Origin: Carex sylvatica
Lineage: Eukaryota; Streptophyta; Magnoliopsida; Poales; Cyperaceae
Assembly: GCA_964058845.1 (NCBI GenBank)
Contig: CAXKVR010000028.1
Span: 310,001-374,000, forward strand
DNA length: 64,000 nt
Direction of reading: 5' to 3'
Shown here: positions 53,316-64,000 of the stretch, one piece after another
How positions within the stretch are numbered: the first letter of the stretch is position 1
Layout: every line of letters begins with the position of its first letter
Made by a program: the position numbers and the translations under genes
Notes under the pieces: generated by a model
Told to the model about the DNA's origin: nothing
Databases searched by the model: none
Seen by the model: the letters and a program-made list of their open reading frames with translations, nothing else

Positions 53316-56197
53316 ATGTTAGTTGCACTGTATGTGGGCGGCAAGCTACAAAAGGGTGCAGATGGCGTGCAGTACACAAAAGAGGCCGCATTTGGCTTCG
53401 AGGTTAATGAAAATACTACATTTCAGGAACTTAAGCAGCTAGTATACGAAAAAACTGCTGTAAACCCCAACATGTATGAATTAGAATTGACTACACGGAT
53501 TGACAACTCACAAAGGGGTGGGGTGGGGGGGTAGACCTTACTTTGTAAAGTTTCCAATAACAATGAGAATTTGTGGAGAGTTATGTACACTCAATTTGAG
53601 TCTAGTAGGGTCCCGGTAATTGACATATATTCGAAGAGGGTTCCCTGGGCTGGGGTTGGACCTTCAAGTGCGGCTAGGGCTGGACCTTCAGGTTATGACA
53701 ACTCGGGTTATCACAACCAAGGGTACCACCACCACTCCCCTTATGACAACCAGAGGTACCACAGCCCCGGTTATAACAACCTGGGGTACCACATCTTCCC
53801 TGAAAATACTGAAGAGTTACCACCACTACCCAAATAGGCACCTATAATCCCTACATTTCCATCTATGCCAGAGTCAGTACCGGTACCCGTTAATCGAACT
53901 GATATTGATATTGATGTTGATCCTATTGATGCCATACCAGAAAGAGATTTGGAAATCTGATGACTTATCAGATGGTGATGCAAATGTACCAGGTTTATCC
54001 AGGGCAAAAAAATCTTGATTAGAGGTCGGGAAAATAAGCATCCGGCCACCATATTCAACGATACCACAGCTTTCGAAGAGGCAGACATTAGTTTCTTTGG
54101 TCCTCGTGTTAAATACAATCACGAACTTGCCGCAGGGAAACTTTATACCAATATAGATGAACTTATAAAGAAAATCAATGAGACTCATGTTCATGGCAAC
54201 TGGGAATGTAAAATACAAAAAGGGATCGAACAAGGTTAGTTGTGCTATGTAAAACTCACCCGCGTTGCGAGTTCCACCTTTTTGCAACCCCTACAGGTTC
54301 AGGGAAAGCATGGATAATTAAGAAGTATGAACCACCTCATACATGCAAGTCTGTGTCCACAAGGACAGACCATTCACGGCTGACGACATCACTAATTGTC
54401 GATGCAATTGAGGAAGACATTAAGGATGATCCATCGATAAGTATCAAGGCGGTGGCTAGGACTATCAGACACAAATACAAATATGTAACCCCAAAATACA
54501 ACAGGCTGTGGAGAGGTCGTGAGCTTGCGATTTGCATAATATTTGGCAGTTATAAGGATTCATACGACTATCTGGCACCATTGCTCTAGGCCATGGCAAG
54601 TACAAATGCCAGAACTGTATATGAGCGGTGGCATGACCCCTTTTATGACCGAGAGAGAGTACTAATAGAGGGAGCTCAATAATTCAAGGGCATAGCATGG
54701 GATTTTGGGGCTTGTATCCAAGCTGTGCCATACATCAGACCCGTTATCAACATTGATGCATGATTCATGTCTGGACGTTACGAGGGGAGGCTACTGATAG
54801 CATGTGCATATGATGCTAAGAATCAGTTGTTGCATTTGGCATTTGCAATTGTTCAGAAAGATGATGGTGAGAATTGGGGATTTTTTATGCAGTTTTTAAG
54901 AACATTGGGGAAAGATTTTTCTGTGTGATATCAGACCAGCACAAAAGAATCAAATATGTTTTGATCGTGAAGAATACAGTTGGTCAACACACACTGGCCA
55001 GTGTGTGCACAGGTTGTGTATGTAAAATACTGCGGAGAACCTTTTCAAGGCAACCGGAGGCGACGATTGGGTTCTACAAATATTTCGACGAAATTGCAGA
55101 AAAAAAAGCCGAGAAGGGTGGTAGAGATGACTAGCAGTTTTGCAAAGGTATATATATTTCAATTGTTTACTTAATTATTTTATTTTCTTATTTTTTGGTG
55201 TAGTACATGCCAAAGGTAAATCTCTACTTAATGAAGGTGGGCAAAAATAATCACAGAGATGTCAACAAAGATCCAGCATACGAGAAAATATATCAATCCC
55301 ATGATGGAGATTGGCGTTAGGGAATTATGATCACCAATGGGTCCGAGTTGCTAAATGCAGTCTTTAAGCAGAGTCGGATGTTGCATGTGGCTGCAGTTGT
55401 ATAGAATACATTCTACAAGTTAAATGTCTGGTTTCAGAAATGGCGTGCTAATGCCGTAGAATTAATAAGGAGGGAGCAATCATTTTCAACAAGGGTGGAG
55501 GAGAAACTAAGACAACACAGGAACAAAGGTGCAACTATGACCATGATCCCGATGGAGAATGATATTACATAATTCAAAGTGCAAAATCCAAATAAGTACG
55601 TTCCTACCAGCCGTAGATCAGATGGTACTATGGAGTTTGTGAAGAGGGCTTGCAAGTACGTAGTTAAATTCGGAGATGGCAGGGAGGTGAACTGTACATG
55701 CCAAGGACCTCAGCTAGCTCACATACCTTGCAGTCACGTGATGGCGGTATTTCGAGTGAGGAACTTCTACGAGGATCACTATGTCGCTGATATGTATCGT
55801 ACCGATTACCTTGCTTCCACTTGGGGTGGATCTTTCCATTCTTATCCCGATCAGCATGAGTGGCCTGCATATGTCAGTGATAGAATACTTCATTCAGAAT
55901 GATGGATAAGAAAGGGGAGGAGAAGACACAAGCGTATTGTAATGACCATTGTACAAAATTAATTTATAATTTTATTATATTAATAACTGAATTGTATTTT
56001 TATGTTCAGATGCCATAAACAAACATAATTAAAGATAAAATGCTAGAGTTGTTACTGAAGCAACTGGTAGAATACAACCACCCCCTCCTGCGAGCCAATC
56101 ATCTAGTAGCTAAGCATCTACAAGTAATGCCACACCTGCAGCTGGTACCAGAAAATCTAGTCATTTTTTTGGCATATTGAGACGTAGTGGCAGATAA
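53316..56197 (+). pseudogene. Broken mudrA transposase of MULE 2
   Basis: Fragments in order cover most of a MuDR-type transposase. The N-terminal PB1-like part is at 53316-53530 (VALYVGGKLQ, a stop after GVGG). A Gly/Tyr/His-rich linker is at 53570-53836. The zinc-binding MuDR part is at 54015-54240, with CEFHLFATPTGSGKAWIIKK after 54270. RLWRGRELAICIIFGSYKDS follows at about 54505. Part of the DDE core (RPVINIDA, a stop, FMSGRYEGRLLIACAYD) is at about 54735-54810. A SWIM finger is at about 55690-55750 (CTCQGPQLAHIPCSHVMAV). A Pro/Ser-rich end closes with FFGILRRSGR and a stop at 56197. At least ten stops or shifts make it dead. Confidence 0.88.
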
Positions 56198-56469
56198 ACT
56201 TGGTATTTTGCTTGTGTGAACTTTAAGTGTATTGTTGCGCTTTTAATTGTATTGTTGAGCTTTTTTTTATCTAAATATTTTTGTGTTTTTGTTATTTTTT
56301 ATTTTTTATTTTTTGTTGTTATTTTTTGTGTTGTTTTAGTGTAGTGTTTTTTGTTGTTGTATAAATACTACCATAAACAATAAAATATATAACATTAATT
56401 GTTAGACAATATGATAAAATTCATTAAGAAATATCTTACAACAGAAAAAACTAAATTGATGAATTTAAA

Positions 56470-57472
56470 ACCCTACTTCATAAAAACCGGCTTGTTAGCA
56501 GCTGGCTTCTTATCAACTGGCTTCTTACCAGTGACACCCGACGATATGCTCGCCTTACCAGTATAAGTACACAGAACAAAGTCATCGTCTGATGTTGGAG
56601 GGTCTTCATCAATATTTTTTTTTCAGATCATATCCGTATGAATTTTCTACAAAGTCATTGTCATCCGTATTTTCAAATCAAATAGGTTGCGGACCAAATA
56701 TTTTCCTAAGAAAATAGAATTTACAGTGACATTCTCCTTCCTCAATACTGTCATTTCCACGATTGGACCCTCATCTCGCTACGCTATGATTGGACAATGC
56801 AACTCTGTTCCTATAGTTCATTCTGTTCAACAACAAAATAAACATAAAATAATACAACCCATATACAATATAAATACTACAACATATATTAATAAAATTC
56901 AGATACAATACAAAATAATACAATACCGTCGAGTCCATAAAATGAAATAACATAAAATTCATATAGCAACAACCAGTTCAAACATAGCAATTATACAAGA
57001 CGTTAGAGTTCAAACATAAAGTACTACAGCATAATACAATTCAGACTAAGGCTTACGAGTTAAGGAACTTGCTCCCTTCTTTTTCTCAGCTCAACGGACG
57101 CACGCAGGATTCTCCCACTCAGTGAGACGAGGGTTATTCACCAGATCTGCATACGGGTCCATGCAATTGGGGTCAACAGCTTTGCCACATTTATAACAAA
57201 AGAACATATCCACCATATCTCCCTTCACCTCACATAAGCAGCACTATCCCCATCCAGGTGGAGGGACCATGTCTACCTAGCCTTCCATCAGCATCTTTCT
57301 AATTGATGGATCAAGAGTGCTCAGAAATTCTTCGTTATTTTTGGGTGAAAACATTCTTTCCAAATTCCTCATCGCATAGGCTTCAGCCGTCCAAAAATTA
57401 TTAATAAGTGTTCTTTTTTCTTCACGTTCGATTTCAGTTCTTCCTCTATTTTTTTTTAACTTTGGGTGCCAT
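56470..57472 (-). pseudogene. Second, convergent gene of MULE 2, broken; Cys-rich product
   Basis: On the minus strand a frame opens at ATG 57472 (MAPKVKK). After a one-base shift in an A-run it reads RTLINNFWTAEAYAMRNLER and EEFLSTLDPSIRKMLMEG. A Cys cluster follows (CCLCEVKGD, then FFCYKCGKAVDPNC), interrupted by TAG stops and a TGA near 57090. A later piece at about 56690-56472 ends DDDFVLCTYTGKASISSGV and a Lys/Pro-rich tail. The Cys spacing suggests a zinc-binding fold. It faces the mudrA relic tail to tail. In maize MuDR the mudrB gene is arranged like this, but no sequence likeness to it is claimed. I do not recognise the family; a captured host gene is also possible. Confidence 0.55.
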
Positions 57473-57659
57473 TGTAACTAGGGTTTCAAATGACAGTAAT
57501 GGGTTAGACTTGTATTGATTCTAAATAGGAATTGAAAAGCTAATTATGACAGTAATTAAAGACGAAGAGTACAGTAAACATAGATTAATTGTACAGGAAC
57601 CAACGGCTAATTAGAAAATAATTAAAAAATATTTAAATTAAAAAAAAATTAAATTATTT

Positions 57660-57900
57660 TAAAAAAAAAAAAATTTAATTATCTGTAGCTGTAGTCACCC
57701 ATAAAATCGTCCGAAATCGTCAAAAAATTACCTTCAGCTCTTTCTCCCTTCTCTCTGCCTTTGAGGTGGGTGGCAGAATGAGTTTGGAGCGAGGAGAGAG
57801 AGAGAAACTGAATAAATAGGCATCCCCAGTTGACCGCCCGTGGCCCAGGCAGTCTGCTGGGAGTGTGGGCCACAATTAAAACTTGCATCTAATCAAAAGA
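57660..57900 (-). repeat. Internal copy of the MULE 2 inverted end
   Basis: In reverse it reads AGACTGCCTGGGCCACGGGC, then GGGGATGCC, TTTCTCTCTCTCTCC and a pyrimidine-rich leader ending in GAAGGTAATTTTTTGACGAT. This parallels the left leader at 52900-53090 (GGACGGTCTGCTGTGGATCC, TTTTTTCTCTCTCC). It is the likely original right terminus of the mudrA-carrying element. Confidence 0.55.
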
Positions 57901-58309
57901 TACTCCCGCAAATAAAAATGATGAAATAGATACGTTATAACTTAGAGGAGACGGTTTTGATGGAATTGCTTAGTTTTCAACCTTGATTAGTTATAATCTG
58001 ATATGTTATATTTCGAAATGATAAAATGTAAAGTAGAAAAAATATAAAAGCCAACATGAAATATAAAATAAAACAATCTCAAATATATAATACTACAGTC
58101 CCAAAGTCAAAATACTACAGTCAGAACTACATCATAATAAAAAATACTCTGCAATCATTTTTCTCGTCGTTTCCTTCCAGAGGGATCACATCTAGAAGCC
58201 GCTTTGCCTTTGCGATCCCGGTGCAGCTACACGCGCCTCTGTATCTGCCTCTGCGGACTCACATCTCCCAAGTCCTCTCCCATATCCTCATCATCTTTCT
58301 GGCCAATTC

Positions 58310-58760
58310 GAGAAATTCGACCATAAACCCTAACTCTAAATTTTTAACCATAAACCCTTACCCTAAATTTTTATTAACATCCCACAATTCAAGCAATTCA
58401 AGAAATTCGACAATAAATCCTAACCCTAAATATTTTTACCATAAACCATAATCTTATTTTTTTATTAACATCCCACAATTCAAGCAATTCAAAAAATTCA
58501 ACCATAAACCCTAACCCTAAATTCTTAACCATAAACCCTTACCCTAAATTTTTATTAACATCCCACAATTCAAGCAATTCAAGAAATTCGACAATAAACC
58601 CTAACCCTAAATATTTTTACCATAAACTCTAATCCTATTTTTTTATTAACATCCCACAATTCAAATAATTCAAAAAATTCAACCATAAACCCTAACCCTA
58701 AATTCTTAATCATAAACCCTTACCCTAAATTTTTATTAACATTCCACAATTCAAACAATT
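58310..58760. repeat. 181-bp higher-order repeat rich in telomere-like AACCCTAA
   Basis: AACCATAAACCCTAACYCTAAATT starts occur near 58319, 58500 and 58681 (181-bp spacing). Within units AACCCTAAA and ACCCTTACCCTAAA motifs alternate with TTTTTATTAACATCCCACAA and CAAGCAATTCAAGAAATTCG. Plant telomeres are (TTTAGGG)n, so these are telobox-like interstitial motifs. Confidence 0.85.
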
Positions 58761-59375
58761 TAAAAAATTCGATCATTTCGAGCAATTCAACCCTAAACTC
58801 TAATCGAATTGAATCGAATCACATTCAACAATTTAATTACATTTAATCCTAACTCTAAACTCTAATCAAATTGGAATAAAAAATCACATTCAAGTGAGGG
58901 AGAAGCGAGGCAGAAGCAAGGCACGAGGGAAAAGCACGCGAGGCAGCGACAGTGGCGAGCCGAGATCGCTCGAGATAGAGGCAGAGGGGGTGGGTGTATT
59001 GGTGACACCGACGGTGAAGGGGCGGAGGGGGCGGACCCGACGGAGGCAGCAGGGGAGAGAGACAGAGAGAGGCGGAGGTAGCAAGGGAGTTTTTTTTTTG
59101 TTTTTTTGGCGAAGGAAGCAAGGGAGAGACAGAGGGCGACGGGTCGGGGTGGGTTTACTGGGCCCTAGTGGACCGTCCGTGGTGGGGGCGGTCTGCTTCT
59201 GCTCTAGTCCGCTCCAGGTCCAGGCGGTCTGGTGGGAGTTTTGGACCGCCCCAAACCCAGGTGGTCGGGTCATATTTAAAAAAAAAATAGCATGTAGGAT
59301 TCTTTTTAAAATTAAGTGTTTTTTTTAGATATTAAAAAAAATGGCCGTCATTTGGGGCCCAATTCTATTAAAATT

Positions 59376-60084
59376 ATTTCTAATGCTTGTTTTTGAAGTA
59401 GAATTTGAAGTATTGAGTTGTTTTGATTATACTGTAATTCTAATGTCCTTATTTATTTATTTTCAATTTTTTTAAAAAAATATGATTCATACGTTGGCAG
59501 CTACCTCAAAACAAAATTTGACAAATGACTTTAGGTAAATTTAATAATTCATTATTTTGACAATCTTTTAAAAATAACACTTAAATTCAAAATTCAAAAT
59601 TATAGACATGATCATATTATTCACATATCATGTCTATAAACTGTGATGAAATTTGTTGTATATTTCAATACATATCAAATAACTTGAAATTTTAAAATTA
59701 AAAAATTAACCGTTCTTAAATACATCATTAAATATTACTTAAATTGTATAAAATTTGATTATTAGTTTATCTATATGTCCAATAGCATACCTAAATATTT
59801 ACTTTCCGATTTCCAATTTTATTTGTGAATTTGTTTAAAAATATACTATCAAGATTATTAAAATAATAATTATGATCACTTATCATCTATAACTAAGTTA
59901 ACAACATACTAAATGCAAACATGATAAAGTTTAACAGATATGATATTTATTTTCCGACGCATTGCACGCTGATGAACTTTGAACCGGAGTTTTTGACATT
60001 AATCACAGTCAAATGTTTTCATAGATGCACTCATAACACTGTATTTTTTTTACAACATGACATAAATTCAATTCTAACTGTCAC
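59376..60084. other. AT-rich intergenic DNA
   Basis: I see no gene or clear repeat in this interval. Confidence 0.35.
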
Positions 60085-60240
60085 ATTTTAGCAAAAACTA
60101 GCATCATCCAGGGGCGAAACTATAAAATCTTGATAGTAAAGGCTAAAATTTAAAATATACAAATTGTGTTTAGAGGGAATTGAATTCAAGCTTTCCACGA
60201 TCAATACCTAAGCTCTTACCACTAAACTACAAGTAAACAT
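60085..60240 (-). mobile_element. tRNA-derived SINE fragment, different family
   Basis: The minus strand reads TAGTTTAGTGGTAAGAGC (A box, complement of about 60213-60230), and 35-40 bp on ATTCAATTCC (near-consensus B box). Its 3' part ends TAGTTTCGCCCCTGGATGAT. It is not the same family as the SINEs at 470 and 16531. No duplication was found and no tRNA fold is complete. Confidence 0.5.
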
Positions 60241-63124
60241 ATAATAATTTATAAGGGAGGCTGAACTATATAAAATGTTATAAAAAAATTAAATTAAATT
60301 AAATAATAGTATATATAACTAAAATTTTAAAATTATAGGGATGACTTAGTTACCTTTTGAATGGCTTTAGATCCGTTCCTCACATTATATAAAAATAAAT
60401 AACAATGTTTTCTATGTGAGAGACTGCATATCTGAAATCAATATTAGATTCTTCAGGAATAATCAAATTTAAAATGCTAGAGCTCTATCTTTCTCTAAAA
60501 AGAATTACGGTCTCTCGTATATATCTTAGTCAATTTAACAACATCCGGACTATATATCCTTTCAGGTCTTAAAGCAAACCGATTTCATAGTCAATCGGAC
60601 GGTTCATATATTATTGGAGTCGGGTATATATATATGTTCTTGAGAGACTAAGTTAGCAAACTATTTAAAGTAAGTGGCTCAGCTCGAGAATAAACCAAAG
60701 GGAATCCAGAACTATCACAAAATGTTACATCCATCACATTCACAGAGCATTCAATCAACACCAAATTTGAAATTTTTCTCTTTGAATTATCATATAATGG
60801 ACCACAATCTCTCATTATTGTCAACACATGCATCATCACCCCATGTTCCAAAGAGTGGTTTAAGAACCCGGTTTTCACCCAAATTTAATGCCACCTCGGT
60901 ACCATATTTTTGTTTTGTTAGTGTGATTTTTTTTTTAATCAAGTTCAGTGAATCTTTGATATAAGTTTAGTTCACACGAAGATTAATTGTTAAAGTCAAA
61001 GAGTTACCAAGGAACTCTAATCCAATTTAATGGTCTATTTATTTGGTACTATTAAGTAAATACAGTGCTTTTAAATAAGGTGCCTTAGTTTTTCTACTCT
61101 AACTTTTTAAATTTTTAATAATAAAATTCTAAAACCCAAGCAAAACAAAACTAAATAGCCAAATGTAATCTACATTATTTTCTCTACATAACATTAAAAA
61201 AAAAAAAAATTGGCTTATTTTGATAGAATTTAAGAATTTGAAAATTGAACACCTAGAAATTATTACTAATAAAAAATAAATTCAAAATACTGTAATTTAT
61301 TCTACGTGCACACAAAAAAAAAAAAAGTAAATCGCTTTTACAATTTTATTTTGATATTTGAGTTCAGATTTTGTAAAATATCGTATTTTACTCTGTGTGC
61401 ACTAAATAATAAATTAATAATTCTACAAATTACGAATCCTCTTCTATTATGCAAAAATTGCGTGCCAATTATGAAAAATAAGGGAGGCATTTTTATGTGG
61501 CTTATAATATTAGAATTAGGTAAACTTGAGAAAGCGCAAATCTGTATGCAGTAGGCTTTTTTGTCTACACCCAAAATGAGAATAAAAATTAGGAGAAAGC
61601 AAACATTGACCGAGAAGCAGCGAATTAGCTGGCAAGATAGCGTTGTTAGATGATTTATTGAGATAAATTCATGTAGCTTTTGAAGAGAATTATTTGTCTT
61701 TATTTTTTTATCTCTATTTATTTATGTGTTTACCTTTTTATTTTTTAATTACAATTTAAAAAAAATTATGTCAAACTAAAAATTATTAGTATTCGATTTT
61801 GATCTTATATGAATCAATAAGTTGGAAAAATACAACGCCTGTAATTATCCAAATTGGTGTATTTTTGCAGTTTCTTGATAAAAAAATTATGAGCGTTGCT
61901 TCATTCAACTTATTGTTTTACAAAACACTTATGTTCAAATGCCTTGATATTTACGTGTGCAGAGAAAAAATAATATAAATTAATTTAACAATTTTAATTT
62001 AGTATTTATATTTTAAAATTTTAAGTTATTATAGTTTTAAAAATATAGAAACAATAGAGATGCAAAAAAAAAAAAAAAAATGACATTTGCACCTAAGCTT
62101 TTTGCATGGCATATCTGACTTATCAGATTAATCCAAACTGGTTTTCATATAACAATATATCTTCAAGAAAATGTTTTCCTCCGCTGACAGACTTTTGATA
62201 TATAGGAAGTATACATGCAAATTTCAAAAGAACCCAGATTAACTTTCTGTTAAGTACTACACTAAATAATAACTTCAAAAAGATATCCCATGATAATAAA
62301 CTGATTGATTGCTTTTGGGACCCATATTGGTCAAAGAGGATACTGGCTCCTTCTAATAAACCCCCTTTTTTAAATGAAAATTGTATATTGTACCCGAAAC
62401 AGCAAAGCATAGTTGGAGGAAACCAATATTTTTTTTTGGCACATTAACGTTTATTATACTCATAGTAATATAACCGAATTTATGGTAGTATTAATGTATA
62501 ACTAGATTTCAAGATCATTTTTATGTGTAGATAACAGCAAACTAATTTATTTTGATAAAAGGAACACAGAGTCCCTTGTGTGTCCTTATGGGTACAACAT
62601 AAGGTAGCATTGGAAATCTATTAATAAAATGGATTTGGGGGCTAGTTTATGATTTGTTTTAATAATTAAAAACGAAGAAGAAAAATTGCGAGTGTGTTGA
62701 TGACTTTATTCTTGCTTTGAAAGATATCTCAAAAGAACAACAAGCCATCCCACGAGTCGCAAGCATCACACTCTCCAAAAGCCCACGAGCACCAACTCCT
62801 TAATAATCATAATTTTTTTTTTTTTATTTCGGCCTAAGATGGGATGGTATTTTATATAGTGTGACTTAGTTTCTCTACCACATCTCTTCTATGGCATTTC
62901 ATAAAACAATATTGTTTTCCTTAAAAAAAAAAAAGTTGGCGAATAATTGATTTTCGGTATCTTTTTCTAATTGAATAGGCGAATTAAATTAAATTTATAA
63001 TTATTTACAATTTGTACTCGAATTATTTGTGTATTTTATTAAGTATTCGCAAATAATTTCAAATTATTTGCAAAATTTGAATTCTTTATTTAATCTTTAG
63101 AATTTTGATATATATTTATACATT
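60241..63124. other. Long AT-rich intergenic stretch
   Basis: The block 60650-60900 is of more even composition and is open on both strands for 75-95 codons, but no protein is recognised. The frame at 62123-62410 (-) is also unrecognised. The rest is poly-A/T and AT-rich DNA. No supported gene. Confidence 0.35.
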
Positions 63125-63360
63125 GAGAAGGATTAAAATGCACCATTGGTTTTGTGCCTCAACCATACCTCACGTCTCTATCTCCATTTACAAAGTTCAA
63201 ACAGTCAATCTGAACCGTTCATCTTGTTCTACATATTAAAATGTGCTTAGAGACCAAATTTTATATTTTTTTGAAATTTTTTTACTATTTATTTAGATAA
63301 GTACAAAATTACTGCATCTGGACCATCCAAAAACAGTGATTTTGTACCTATCTAAAAAAA
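63125..63360. mobile_element. Truncated copy of MITE family B
   Basis: It starts GAGAAGGATTAAAATGCACC, as the full copy at 17325 does, includes TGTGCTTAGAGACCAAATTT and reaches past the centre (AACAGTGATTTTGTACCTAT), then stops where the second arm should begin. Confidence 0.78.
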
Positions 63361-64000
63361 TAGATCATATATGTATTATTAAATCAATGATTTAGATCAT
63401 GCTGAATTATTCACGAATTTGAATTCATCACTATGGCACTAGGTGAGAATTTGCTTCTTTTTTCGGAGGAAAAGGAGCACCCTCTTTTTAGAGAGAGGAA
63501 GAGAGAAAAGATAGAACAAGAGAGAATAAGAGATAGAGAGGAGAGGAGGGTCCTCCTATTCTCAAAAATAGAAGGAGATTTTGTTCCCTGTGGCACGGAT
63601 CACAATACAAGATTCCTGAATAATATCCATATTATACTTGGAGTTATTCATTTTGAACACCTCTTCAAATTATTTTCATATTTGACAAATTGTGCGGACA
63701 CAATATTTACCTATATTATAAAAAATATAACTACTTCATAATATTCTGAATGTTTTCAAGTCCCTAACTTATCAATGTGGCATAGTGTGATTATATTAGT
63801 TGTATGAAAGATATGATGACAGTGCAACTATAACATACAAACTTAATCGTGTGATTCACATTAAAAGTGTACTGAGTGATGTGACTTTTTAGGAATTTTA
63901 TAGAATTGTGCAAGATAACTAACGAGAGGATAAATTCCCGTGTCGTAGTTCTATAATAGAGATCTATTAACAAATGCAAATTTTTCAAGCGTTGGATCAA
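63361..64000. other. Intergenic DNA at the window edge
   Basis: A purine-rich patch (63470-63560) starts with AGGAGCACCCTCTTTT, like the end of the MITE at 7604. No gene is supported. Confidence 0.35.

Larger units (their letters stand above)
52545..59375 (+). mobile_element. Large composite Mutator-like element (MULE 2)
   Basis: The left end has GGGCCCCAAAT (52568), then, after a nested MITE, GGCCATTTTTT and CTACATGCTATTTTTTTTTT. The right end carries the complements (GGGGCCC to 59360, AATGGCC, AATAGCATGTAG). Both ends have GACCGCC/CGGTCTG motifs. Inside are a broken mudrA gene (+), a broken second gene (-), an internal copy of the inverted end (57660-57900) and a telomere-like array. No clean duplication was fixed, so the outer borders are approximate, and two related elements may have merged. 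Confidence 0.7.

Noticed and set aside
53316..55902. Several separate small genes on the plus strand
   Set aside because: Read together they are consecutive pieces of one mudrA transposase interrupted by stops and frameshifts.
58855..59328. Open frames on both strands in GC-rich DNA
   Set aside because: They lie in the GC-rich leader and inverted end of MULE 2, with low-complexity Arg/Gly or Pro/Ser products.
60175..60235. Possible tRNA gene on the minus strand
   Set aside because: A-box and B-box-like sequences are present but there is no full cloverleaf; better read as a SINE fragment.
60648..60964. Overlapping open frames on both strands
   Set aside because: The stretch is less AT-rich than its surroundings, but neither product is recognised and there is no gene structure; noted as unresolved DNA.
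62123..62410. 95-codon open frame on the minus strand
   Set aside because: Hydrophobic composition without domain, promoter or splice context; cannot be supported as a gene.

Overview
The window is a stretch of plant nuclear DNA, most likely from a eudicot. It is AT-rich, its genes have introns and lie far apart, and much of the space between them is transposable-element debris. The species cannot be named from the sequence. I can support four host genes: a two-EF-hand calmodulin-like protein (2046-2681, +), a FAR1-related (FRS) transcription factor with two FAR1 domains (4013-6526, +), a zinc-finger homeodomain protein with one intron inside the homeodomain (13869-14648, -), and a three-exon gene for a small membrane protein (34510-35923, +). 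No rRNA, intact tRNA, CRISPR array or bacterial-type operon was seen.

The rest is mobile DNA, much of it with readable boundaries. Mutator-like (MULE) elements dominate. One 2.7-kb MULE (9872-12576) has long terminal inverted repeats, a perfect 9-bp target duplication and a dead mudrA gene. A larger composite MULE (about 52545-59375) has a dead mudrA gene, a second dead gene on the opposite strand and a telomere-like array. Three large foldback elements (29239-30773, 47461-48430, 51541-52371) and several 380-450-bp foldback MITEs (756, 17325, 18656, 24930, 45186, 50735) have direct repeats of 9-10 bp at their borders. Other elements include hAT-type insertions with 8-bp duplications (15099, 46781, 46892), a Harbinger-like element (36672-38570), two copies of a tRNA-derived SINE with target duplications (470, 16531), a 2.65-kb solo LTR with the 5-bp duplication CATAT (40555-43203) that splits an older retroelement gene, and a Ty1/copia-type LTR after a polypurine tract (44152-45110).

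Layout: 1-7 kb is the gene-rich end (CML, FRS); 7-13.6 kb is MULE and repeats; 13.8-15.6 kb is the ZHD gene with a G-box cluster upstream; 15.6-34 kb is nested repeats; 34.5-35.9 kb is the small membrane-protein gene; 36.6-59.4 kb is almost all transposons; 59.4-64 kb is AT-rich intergenic DNA with scattered fragments. The genes do not form a functional cluster. The main biological theme is Mutator: a domesticated MULE-derived regulator (FRS) lies near dead MULEs and many non-autonomous derivatives. The most unusual items are the modular MITE set with a shared core, a 177-bp satellite-like array inside a MULE-type element, the convergent second gene of the large MULE, and the SINE pair.
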